Shown here: piece by piece, positions 56,933 to 64,000 of the stretch
How positions within the stretch are numbered: position 1 is the stretch's first letter
How the letters are laid out: each line of letters starts with the position of its first letter
Notes under the pieces: generated by a model
What the model saw: the letters and a program-made list of their open reading frames with translations, nothing else
Told to the model about the DNA's origin: nothing
Databases searched by the model: none
Program-made: the position numbers and the translations under genes
DNA from: Sunxiuqinia indica
Lineage (GTDB): Bacteria > Bacteroidota > Bacteroidia > Bacteroidales > Prolixibacteraceae
Direction: 5' to 3'
Assembly (NCBI RefSeq): GCF_009847015.1
Contig: NZ_WVEM01000010.1
Coordinates: forward strand, 1-64,000
DNA: 64,000 nucleotides

Positions 56933-57649
56933 ATGAATGTTGTTCTATATCGATCAGATAGTAGAGGAACAGCTGATCATGGCTGGCTAAAAAGCAGACA
57001 CACCTTTAGTTTTGCAAATTATTACTGCCCTTCGAGGTTAAACTTTGGTGTACTGCGGGTACTCAATGATGACCTTGTGGAGCCTAAAATGGGATTTGGT
57101 ACCCATCCGCACGACAATATGGAAATTGTTTCGATTGTGCTTGATGGGGAGCTGGAACATAAAGATAGCATGGGAACAGGTTCCATTATTAAAAAGGGCG
57201 AGGTGCAGGTGATGTCAGCTGGTTCTGGAGTTACACACTCCGAATTTAATCCTTCGGAAGATAAACCGGTTAGTTTTTTTCAAATCTGGCTGTTTCCGAA
57301 TAAGGAAAATGTTGAACCTCGTTATGGACAGGCTTATTTTGATGAAGCCGATGTGGCCAATAAGTGGCAAATGGTTGTTTCTCCTGATGGCGAAAATAAG
57401 TCACTCTGGATTCATCAGGATGCCCGGATATACAGAGGCGATTTTGAAGCGGGGAAATCGGTTGATTACCACATGAATAATTCGGAAAATGGCCTGTTTT
57501 TAATGGTTATTGACGGCAAGGTGGAGGTGGACGATTATACCTTATCAGGTCGCGATGCAGCCGGGCTAACCGACGTTGGTGATAAAATCAGTGTCAGTGT
57601 CAAAAAGAAGAGCCAGTTACTTTTATTGGAAGTTCCAATGACAAGATAA
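56933..57649 (+). CDS. Pirin-family protein
   Basis: A bicupin of 238 residues. The N-terminal metal-binding residues H58 and H60 lie in GTHPHDNMEIVS, with HSEFNPS further on carrying the third His and the Glu nearby. Some family members (YhhW) have quercetin dioxygenase activity. The native substrate is unknown. It follows the YceI gene by 14 bases, and a terminator follows it. Confidence 0.94.
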   Translation: MNVVLYRSDSRGTADHGWLKSRHTFSFANYYCPSRLNFGVLRVLNDDLVEPKMGFGTHPHDNMEIVSIVLDGELEHKDSMGTGSIIKKGEVQVMSAGSGVTHSEFNPSEDKPVSFFQIWLFPNKENVEPRYGQAYFDEADVANKWQMVVSPDGENKSLWIHQDARIYRGDFEAGKSVDYHMNNSENGLFLMVIDGKVEVDDYTLSGRDAAGLTDVGDKISVSVKKKSQLLLLEVPMTR

Positions 57650-57673
57650 TTGTTAGTGAAAGAGAAATTCTTG

Positions 57674-57702
57674 AGCCTGGGTAAATACCCGGGCTTTTTT
57701 AT
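57674..57702 (+). terminator. Terminator after the pirin gene
   Basis: AGCCTGGGT (57674-57682) pairs with ACCCGGGCT (57687-57695), one G-T pair, followed by T-run. The run reaches the stop region of the next minus-strand gene. Confidence 0.8.
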
Positions 57703-58883
57703 GGCCAAATTTCTGAAACATTTGCAGGTAAAGCGTCAAGCCTGATCAGGTGGATATCAAAGTCAGTTCTGTTTTCACCTTTTACTTCAAATACGGCCTT
57801 GAAATTTTTGCTGTCAAGGGTCTGAATTTTTGTTTCGAACGCTTTCATTTTAGTTTCATCGGTAAAATATTTGGTAAGAGCCATATTCCCGATATCTCTG
57901 TCGCACAGAAAAAATAATACACATCGTCCATCCGGAAGCTCGAAATAGGAAACGGTTGCATATTCATAGCTTAAATATGAAGTTGCCCGATTGTTAAACG
58001 CGAATGTTGAGTCACCAACCTGATAGTTTAAAACAGACTCTTCAATATTGTAGATTAAACCCAATTTTTCAACTGTTTTTTTAAGATCCTGAAGTGTTTT
58101 AAAGGAACCAATGAAAATCAGATTCTCATCTCTAAAATCTTCCAGTTTTACCCGGGACGAAAAATCCATTTCGATGTTTTGATGCTTACCGCCAACTAGT
58201 TGCAGAAGATTAAATAAACCCATAGGGGCTTGATTATTAACATAGGTGATGTCGTTTTTTTCCACCTGATCGATTAACTCAGGATGTTGTTTCACAAAAT
58301 TGTCAAACTCAGCATCGGAATTAATTCTGCTGTCCCGCATACTTCCATACTGTCCTGATGGAACAGTTCCTCGGTAAAAATAATGATCACCCAGCACAAT
58401 TCGGGTTGTAAAATCAGTCGAAAAAAACGGTTTCCAAAATTCGATTTTCACCGGTTTCGAAGGAAGAAAAACGTGAAAAAGCAGTACTCCGGCAAGAATG
58501 AAGACACTAAAAAGAAATAATACCGGCGTAAAGCGATTGACATTTTTTTTCATGGCTTTAATCGGTAAATGCTTAAAATCGATGGTATATTGCCCCTTTG
58601 GCAATTCAAAAATTAAATCATCTTCTTGGCCCTCTTGTTCGTAATATTCTTTCAGTTTCTTTCTCAAATTATGGACATAAACCCTTACGTTGACTTCCTT
58701 TTCAGGATTATACTTTTTCCCAAATACATCAGCTGCAATTTGGAATTCTTTCGGTTTCTCACCTTTGAATGAAGACTGAACCAAGTATTTTAAGAGCTCT
58801 CTGTTAACCGGAGATTTTGAAAAAACATGACTTTCAATAATTTTTTCCAGGTAAATATCGATATGGCTCTTTGATTTTGTCAA
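57699..58883 (-). CDS. Membrane-bound winged-helix one-component regulator
   Basis: The N-terminal domain (about 20-105) has the winged-helix pattern seen in bacterial proteins with RxLLxYLV...IAxDVFGxxxxxxPxxxxxVRVxxxxLRxxLxxYY: NRELLKYLVQSSFKGE, QIAADVFGKKYNPEKEVNV, RVYVHNLRKKLKEYYEQEG. One transmembrane helix (about 118-140) follows, then a periplasmic domain of about 250 residues that I do not recognise. The layout (DNA-binding inside, sensor outside) resembles CadC/ToxR. It is divergent from a Gfo/Idh/MocA-GH3 pair, so it may sense a sugar or its product. TTG start. Confidence 0.72.
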   Translation of the reverse strand: MTKSKSHIDIYLEKIIESHVFSKSPVNRELLKYLVQSSFKGEKPKEFQIAADVFGKKYNPEKEVNVRVYVHNLRKKLKEYYEQEGQEDDLIFELPKGQYTIDFKHLPIKAMKKNVNRFTPVLFLFSVFILAGVLLFHVFLPSKPVKIEFWKPFFSTDFTTRIVLGDHYFYRGTVPSGQYGSMRDSRINSDAEFDNFVKQHPELIDQVEKNDITYVNNQAPMGLFNLLQLVGGKHQNIEMDFSSRVKLEDFRDENLIFIGSFKTLQDLKKTVEKLGLIYNIEESVLNYQVGDSTFAFNNRATSYLSYEYATVSYFELPDGRCVLFFLCDRDIGNMALTKYFTDETKMKAFETKIQTLDSKNFKAVFEVKGENRTDFDIHLIRLDALPANVSEIWP

Positions 58884-58953
58884 GTTGTTAGTTTTCAGTT
58901 TTGTAAAACATTTTTTTAACGTAGACTTTACTGCTTTTATAGGTTATCTTTTT

Positions 58954-58961
58954 CAAAAATA
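58954..58961 (-). promoter_or_regulatory. -7 element for the membrane regulator
   Basis: TATTTTTG on the minus strand matches TAnnTTTG, about 70 bases before the regulator's TTG start. Confidence 0.45.
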
Positions 58962-59050
58962 ACAAGAACCAGATATATTCAGTATAGAAATCCTAAATAA
59001 TTCGTAACCAAATGCGATAATAATCACAATAAAACTAAAACTTACTACTT

Positions 59051-60469
59051 ATGATGAAGTCAAAAAATTTAAATCGGCGACATTTTTTGGGAGCTGCCGG
59101 AACTTTAACTGCCGGAGCCCTTTTGACCAATCCAGCTCAATCAATGGCGCGGCCTGCCTCGTCAAAAACAAAACTTGCTTTAGTGGGAACAGGAGTTCGG
59201 GGAACAAGTTTCTGGGGAAAAAATATCGTGGACAATTATTCAAGTGAAGCTGAGTTTGTTGGACTTTGTGACATTAATCCAGGGAGGCTCCAATTTGCGT
59301 TGGATTATATGGGAGTAGATTGTCCTGTTTTTACTGATTTTGAAGAAATGGTAAACAAAACTAAGCCTGAAATAGTGATTGTTACCACAATGGATTCTAC
59401 GCACGATAAATACATCGTAAAAGCCCTGGAAATGGGTTGCGATGTCATCACGGAGAAACCCATGACAACTGATGAAGTTAAATGTCAATCAATTTTGGAT
59501 GCGGAACGCAAAACCGGCAGAAAGGTAATCGTTGGGTTTAATTATCGGTATGGACATCAGTTTTCAAAACTGAAAGAATTGTTGACGAAGAAGGAAGTTG
59601 GCAAAATTACTTCGGTCGATTTTCACTGGTACCTAAATACTTATCATGGTGCTTCTTATTTCCGTCGTTGGCATGGCGAACGAGACAAAGGAGGAACCTT
59701 GCTGGTACACAAATCCACTCATCATTTCGATTTGCTCAATTGGTGGATTGATTCGGACCCATTGGAAGTGACTGCTTATGGCGAGTTGGAGCATTATGGT
59801 AGTAACAACGAATTTCGCGGTGCGAACTGCCGTTCTTGTGCGTATACCGATAAATGTAAGTTTTATTGGGATATCATGGAAAATGATCGTTACGTGGATT
59901 TGTATGTGAAAAATGAAAAATATGATGGTTATATCCGCGACAATTGCTTGTGGCGCCACGATGTAGATATTTACGATAAAATGGCAGTTCAGATAAAATA
60001 TGCCAACGATGTGCAGGTAAGTTACTCGTTAACAACCTATTCTCCTTACGAAGGATGGCGAATCGCTTTTAATGGTATGGATGGTCGCATCGATTCGTGG
60101 GAAGGTATTCCATGGCGTGCTGATGAGCGCGTAAATCAAGCCCAATTGCATGCTCAGGAAATGAACCAAAATGCGGAGGAAAATAATTCAGCTTATGATG
60201 AAATAATGGTGATGAAAAACTGGGAAACTGAATATGATTTGGTGAAAGTACCTCGCATTCGTGGTGGACACGGTGGAGGAGATGTTCGCTTGCAAGATAA
60301 GATCTTTAAAGATCCAAACATGGCCGATCCGTATAAACACTCGGCTGGAACTCGCGATGGTGCGATGTCAATTCTTATCGGTATTGCAGCCCGAAAAAGT
60401 ATTGAGGAACAACGACCTGTCAAGATTTCAGAACTAACCGATATACCGATTAGTGCAAATCGCGGATAG
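59051..60469 (+). CDS. Tat-exported Gfo/Idh/MocA oxidoreductase
   Basis: A twin-arginine signal (NRRHFLGA, residues 8-15) sends the folded protein to the periplasm, so the cofactor is bound inside first. The Rossmann part has LVGTGVRG (about 44-51) and the family Lys motif EKPMTTD (about 137-143). The C-terminal domain has the substrate His pair (HKSTHHFDLLNW). A cysteine group CxxC-x5-C (NCRSCAYTDKC, near 260-269), with a fourth Cys in RDNCLW near 299, could bind zinc. The GH3 gene follows. Likely NAD(P)-dependent oxidation or hydrolysis of a sugar; the substrate is unknown. Confidence 0.85.
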   Translation: MMKSKNLNRRHFLGAAGTLTAGALLTNPAQSMARPASSKTKLALVGTGVRGTSFWGKNIVDNYSSEAEFVGLCDINPGRLQFALDYMGVDCPVFTDFEEMVNKTKPEIVIVTTMDSTHDKYIVKALEMGCDVITEKPMTTDEVKCQSILDAERKTGRKVIVGFNYRYGHQFSKLKELLTKKEVGKITSVDFHWYLNTYHGASYFRRWHGERDKGGTLLVHKSTHHFDLLNWWIDSDPLEVTAYGELEHYGSNNEFRGANCRSCAYTDKCKFYWDIMENDRYVDLYVKNEKYDGYIRDNCLWRHDVDIYDKMAVQIKYANDVQVSYSLTTYSPYEGWRIAFNGMDGRIDSWEGIPWRADERVNQAQLHAQEMNQNAEENNSAYDEIMVMKNWETEYDLVKVPRIRGGHGGGDVRLQDKIFKDPNMADPYKHSAGTRDGAMSILIGIAARKSIEEQRPVKISELTDIPISANRG

Positions 60470-60496
60470 TTGACATTTTTAGCATTGATTTATTTG

Positions 60497-60523
60497 GGGC
60501 TTTCTATTAAGAAAGCCCTTTTT
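60497..60523 (+). terminator. Terminator between the oxidoreductase and GH3 genes
   Basis: GGGCTTTCT (60497-60505) pairs with AGAAAGCCC (60510-60518), 4-base loop, followed by T-run. The two genes may thus be separately transcribed or attenuated here. Confidence 0.75.
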
Positions 60524-60583
60524 ATATCTCAATTTCTGCAGATTATTGTAATTTAGCTTCCTAAATTTTAAAGTACTATTACA

Positions 60584-62872
60584 ATGTTTACCACTAAATC
60601 AATAATCATTTCACTATTACTTTTTCTATTTATGGCAAAAGTTAACGCTACGAATAATTCCATGAAACCCGATCCGATTGACGTAAAAGTTGATTCACTA
60701 TTAAAGTTGATGACGCTTCAGGAAAAAATTGGCCAGTTAAATCAGTATACTAGTCAGTGGGAAATGACAGGTCCGGCTCCGGCAGCGGAGGATATGCAAA
60801 ATCAGTTGGAACAAATTAAAACCGGTCTGGTTGGATCAATGCTAAATGTAACCGGAGCCGAAGCCACAAGAGAAGCCCAAAAGCTGGCCGTTGAAAACAG
60901 TAGACTTGGTATTCCCTTGGTTTTTGGTTACGATGTCATTCATGGCTACCGAACCCTTTTTCCAATTCCATTGGCCGAAGCGGCAAGCTGGGAACCGGCG
61001 TTAGCAAAAAAATCAGCTTCAATTGCTGCTAAAGAGGCTTCTGCTGCAGGCATTCACTGGACCTTTGCACCCATGGTAGATATCTCTCGCGATGCCCGTT
61101 GGGGGCGAGTTATGGAAGGAGCAGGAGAAGATCCTTACTTGGGATCCTTGTTTGCTGCTGCTCGTGTAAAAGGCTTTCAAGGTGATGATCTGTCCAGTAC
61201 AAGCACTGTTGCAGCTTGCGCCAAGCATTTTGCCGCCTATGGTTTTATCGAAGCCGGACGTGATTACAATACTGTTGATATCAGCGACAATACGTTGCAC
61301 AATACCGTGCTACCTCCATTTAAAGCTGCTGCCGATGCTGGTGCGGCTTCGTTTATGAATGCCTTCAATGTGATTGGTGGCATACCTGCTACCATGAACA
61401 CCTACCTGCTGCGCGATATTTTAAAAGGGGAGTGGGAATATGATGGCATGGTGGTTTCTGATTGGAACTCAGTTGGTGAGATTATCAAGCATGGAGTTGC
61501 CCCAAATAAAAAGGAAGCAGCAAAACTGGCCATTATTGGTGGTTGCGATATGGATATGGAAGGTCGCTGTTATGTCGATCATTTGGAAGAATTGGTTGCT
61601 GAAGGAACTATTGATGAAGCCTTAATTAATGATGCTGCCGGACGAGTATTAAAGATGAAATTTGAATTGGGTTTGTTTGATGATCCTTATCAATACAGCA
61701 ATACAGAACGTGAAAAGGAGGTCATTCTTTCTGCTGAGAATTTGGCTGTAGCGCGAGATGCTGCCCGTAAGTCAATTGTGTTATTGAAGAATGAAGAAGA
61801 GGTTTTACCTTTAGCTAAAAGTGGTTTATCCATTGCAGTAATGGGTGAGTTGGCCGAAGATAAAGATAGTCCGATTGGAAGTTGGAGAGCCAGTGCAATA
61901 CCAAATTCGGCGGTTTCGCTTATTGAAGGAATCAAAGCCAATAACGAGCAAAAAAATGATATTCAATTTACTCAGGGTGTTCGATTAATCGATGGTGAGA
62001 AAAGCTTTGTGAAAGAGCTCAATTTTAATACAACCGATCGCAGTGGTTTCGAAGAGGCAAAGGTGTTGGCACAAAAATCAGATGTTGTTGTCATGGCTTT
62101 GGGTGAGAATTGCTTTCAGACAGGCGAGGGGAGAAGCCAGACTGATATCAGGCTGAAAGGATTGCAAATGGAGTTTTTCAACGAGATTTATGCGGTCAAT
62201 CCAAATATAGTTGTTGTGTTGATGAATGGTCGTCCGGTGGTTCTAGGCGAAATTGCCGAAAAAGCCAAAGCGATACTTGAAGTTTGGCATTTGGGATTAG
62301 AGTCAGGAAATGCCATAGCTGATGTTTTGTTTGGCGATTTTGCGCCATCAGGAAAATTGCCGGTTTCTTTTCCGGTAGTAACAGGGCAAGCTCCAATTTA
62401 TTACAATCATTTGAGTACTGGTCGACCCGATAATGGCGAGGGAAATGTATTTTGGTCACATTATACCGATGCGCCTAAAGTGCCACTTTATCCTTTTGGT
62501 TACGGACTGACCTACACCAATTTTGAATACTCCGATATCTCACTTGACAAAGATCAGATTTCATTCGATGAGTTTGTAAAAGTAACTGTTCATGTAAAAA
62601 ATACAGGAAAACGGGAGGGAACAGAAGTCGTTCAACTTTACATTCATGATTTATTTGCATCGGTAGCGCGTCCTGTTAAGGAACTGAAAGCTTTTAAAAA
62701 GGTAACAATTCCGGCAGGAGAATCAAAAGAAGTGACATTCAGTTTAACACCGCAGGATTTGGCTTTTTATAATATCGATAAAAAATGGACGGCCGAACCG
62801 GGAGATTTTAAAGTTTTTGTAGGAACAAACTCAAGAGACGTTAAAGAAAGTCAGTTTAAGTTAGTTGACTAA
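60584..62872 (+). CDS. GH3 beta-glucosidase (BglX-like)
   Basis: A secreted glycoside hydrolase family 3 enzyme of 762 residues. It has a signal peptide (about 1-22), an N-terminal TIM-barrel with KHFAAYG and the catalytic nucleophile D293 in VVSDW, an alpha/beta sandwich (about 400-610, LGENCFQTGEGRSQTD) and a C-terminal fibronectin type III domain (about 670-762). The order matches E. coli BglX. The substrate is most likely beta-glucosides or related oligosaccharides, but GH3 also includes xylosidases. It may act with the oxidoreductase upstream. Confidence 0.93.
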   Translation: MFTTKSIIISLLLFLFMAKVNATNNSMKPDPIDVKVDSLLKLMTLQEKIGQLNQYTSQWEMTGPAPAAEDMQNQLEQIKTGLVGSMLNVTGAEATREAQKLAVENSRLGIPLVFGYDVIHGYRTLFPIPLAEAASWEPALAKKSASIAAKEASAAGIHWTFAPMVDISRDARWGRVMEGAGEDPYLGSLFAAARVKGFQGDDLSSTSTVAACAKHFAAYGFIEAGRDYNTVDISDNTLHNTVLPPFKAAADAGAASFMNAFNVIGGIPATMNTYLLRDILKGEWEYDGMVVSDWNSVGEIIKHGVAPNKKEAAKLAIIGGCDMDMEGRCYVDHLEELVAEGTIDEALINDAAGRVLKMKFELGLFDDPYQYSNTEREKEVILSAENLAVARDAARKSIVLLKNEEEVLPLAKSGLSIAVMGELAEDKDSPIGSWRASAIPNSAVSLIEGIKANNEQKNDIQFTQGVRLIDGEKSFVKELNFNTTDRSGFEEAKVLAQKSDVVVMALGENCFQTGEGRSQTDIRLKGLQMEFFNEIYAVNPNIVVVLMNGRPVVLGEIAEKAKAILEVWHLGLESGNAIADVLFGDFAPSGKLPVSFPVVTGQAPIYYNHLSTGRPDNGEGNVFWSHYTDAPKVPLYPFGYGLTYTNFEYSDISLDKDQISFDEFVKVTVHVKNTGKREGTEVVQLYIHDLFASVARPVKELKAFKKVTIPAGESKEVTFSLTPQDLAFYNIDKKWTAEPGDFKVFVGTNSRDVKESQFKLVD

Positions 62873-62899
62873 GCTAAAAATGATAACAAATACGAAAAG

Positions 62900-62925
62900 G
62901 GCTTTTCTTGAAAAGCCTTTTTTTT
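62900..62925 (+). terminator. Terminator after the GH3 gene
   Basis: GGCTTTTC (62900-62907) pairs with GAAAAGCC (62910-62917), followed by eight T. The loop is only 2 bases, so the inner pairs may open. Confidence 0.8.
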
Positions 62926-63042
62926 ATGCTTAAATTTAATGGACAAAAGTTGACCAGATAAAAAAGTACTTAACGACTAGTCTTTCAAGATTAAGTCATT
63001 CAATTATCGGCGATTATCAGATTTTCAAAAAACAGAAATGCT

Positions 63043-64000
63043 ATGAAATCAATAAATCCATTCACAAATAAAGTAATTGAGAACTATAAAGAACACACCG
63101 GATCAGAAACCAAACACATTATCAAAGAGGTCGATGTAGCCTTTCAATCGTGGAGAAAGACCACATTTGAGGAACGAAAAAACTATTTGCTGGAACTGGC
63201 CAATCAGCTCACAGAGCAAAAAGAATCACTTTCGAACCTGATTATGTATGAAATGGGGAAGGTGAAAAAAGAAGCCGTAAGCGAAATTGAAAAGTGCGCT
63301 TGGGTTTGCCGGTTTTATGCCGAAAATGGTGCTCAGTTTCTCGATCGGGAAGTTATTGAGTCTGATGCTTCCGAGTCATTTGTTAGCTTTCAACCCTTGG
63401 GAACTGTATTGGCTGTGATGCCCTGGAACTTTCCCTTTTGGCAGGTTTTCCGGTTTTTGGCACCGGCACTGATGGCTGGAAATACCGGTGTATTAAAACA
63501 TGCCAGTAATGTTCAGGGATGCTCATTGGCCATCGAAAAGCTGGTTCGTGATGCCGGGCTGCCCGAAAATGTTTTTCGCAGCTTGCTAATTCGCGGAAGC
63601 GCTGTAAAGCAGGTTCTAGAGAACCCTAAAATAAAGGCAGTTACTTTAACCGGAAGTACTCCGGCGGGGAAGTCGGTAGCGGCAATTGCCGGATCCGTGT
63701 TAAAAAAATCGGTACTTGAGCTGGGAGGAAGCGATCCTTATTTAATTTTGGAGGATGCCGATATTGAAGAGGCTGCTAAGCTCTGTGCTTCAGCCCGTTT
63801 GCTAAATGCCGGACAAAGTTGTATTGGAGCCAAACGGTTTATTGTTGTTGAAAGTGTTTATGATCGGTTTAAAGAGGCATTTGTAGAAGAAATGCAAACC
63901 GCAATATATGGTAACCCTGAAGATGCGGAGACAAAGATTGGGCCGATGGCACGGCACGATTTACGGGATGAATTACACGGGCAGGTGAGTGCTTCTGTGG
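63043..64000 (+). CDS. Aldehyde dehydrogenase, partial (cut by window edge)
   Basis: The ATG at 63043 opens a frame that runs off the window (319 codons visible). It is an NAD(P)-dependent aldehyde dehydrogenase, closest in motif order to succinate-semialdehyde dehydrogenases (GabD/Sad). Visible are PWNFPFWQVFRFLAPALMAGN (residues about 127-147), the nucleotide loop TGSTPAG (near 206), the catalytic Glu in LELGGSDP (near 226) and the catalytic Cys in NAGQSCIGAKR (near 261). Product specificity is not certain. A terminator precedes it, so it is probably a separate unit. Confidence 0.9.
   Translation, partial: MKSINPFTNKVIENYKEHTGSETKHIIKEVDVAFQSWRKTTFEERKNYLLELANQLTEQKESLSNLIMYEMGKVKKEAVSEIEKCAWVCRFYAENGAQFLDREVIESDASESFVSFQPLGTVLAVMPWNFPFWQVFRFLAPALMAGNTGVLKHASNVQGCSLAIEKLVRDAGLPENVFRSLLIRGSAVKQVLENPKIKAVTLTGSTPAGKSVAAIAGSVLKKSVLELGGSDPYLILEDADIEEAAKLCASARLLNAGQSCIGAKRFIVVESVYDRFKEAFVEEMQTAIYGNPEDAETKIGPMARHDLRDELHGQVSASV

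Noticed and set aside
1-64000. CRISPR array, prophage, insertion sequence, rRNA or tRNA genes
   Set aside because: On reading through I saw no regularly spaced repeats, integrase or transposase motifs, or rRNA/tRNA-like sequences. A tRNA scan would be needed to exclude a missed one.

Overview
The window looks like chromosomal DNA of a Bacteroidota bacterium, probably an anaerobic or facultative member of the Marinilabiliales/Prolixibacteraceae type. The lineage below phylum is inference. The evidence is moderate GC, many TAnnTTTG promoter elements, lipoproteins and SPOR/DUF4292/DUF4175/DUF6122 proteins typical of the phylum, and secreted sugar-degrading enzymes (GH28, GH3). I see no phage, insertion sequence, CRISPR array, rRNA or tRNA. 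Most genes are housekeeping, with small accessory groups between them.

1-10 kb: a serine beta-lactamase-like hydrolase broken by a 5-bp tandem repeat, asnS, rpoN, a PAP2-like membrane protein, a SPOR lipoprotein, and a phosphate block (PhoB-like regulator, PhoR-like kinase, divergent PiT transporter with a PhoU-like tail). Direct repeats like Gram-positive PhoP boxes lie upstream of the transporter and of the regulator. 10-19 kb: a GH28 lipoprotein, two small unknown proteins, then a methionine operon on the minus strand: promoter, SAM-I riboswitch, COG2122/UPF0280 protein, metH, a 49-residue membrane ORF, metF. 19-33 kb: selU-selD (selenium for tRNA), an ArsC-like protein, DUF6122, an NTF2-like protein, an unusual radical SAM protein, fumC, an orphan histidine kinase, cysS, an exported nickel superoxide dismutase, tdh, xth and rsgA.

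33-64 kb: uvrC, apt, mnmG, ybeY, an RsbW-like ATPase and a DUF4175 protein all read leftward. After a 0.5-kb AT-rich gap most genes read rightward: a receiver protein, ruvB, a flippase, rpiB, a LutB-like protein, an Rrf2 regulator, hemW, dut, a TPR lipoprotein, a DUF4292 lipoprotein and an EnvC-like protein. Two parS-like palindromes at 31.2 and 35.4 kb, the divergent layout and a change in G/C bias suggest that the replication origin lies near 41.4-41.9 kb. The right end has a Crp/OsmC/AraC/YceI/pirin stress group, a membrane-bound winged-helix regulator divergent from a Tat-exported Gfo/Idh/MocA oxidoreductase and a GH3 glucosidase, and an aldehyde dehydrogenase cut by the window edge.

The observations most worth a second look are the exported Ni-SOD without a maturation protease, the COG2122 gene in a SAM-riboswitch methionine operon, the origin/parS region, the Pho-like repeats, and the membrane regulator facing the oxidoreductase/GH3 pair.
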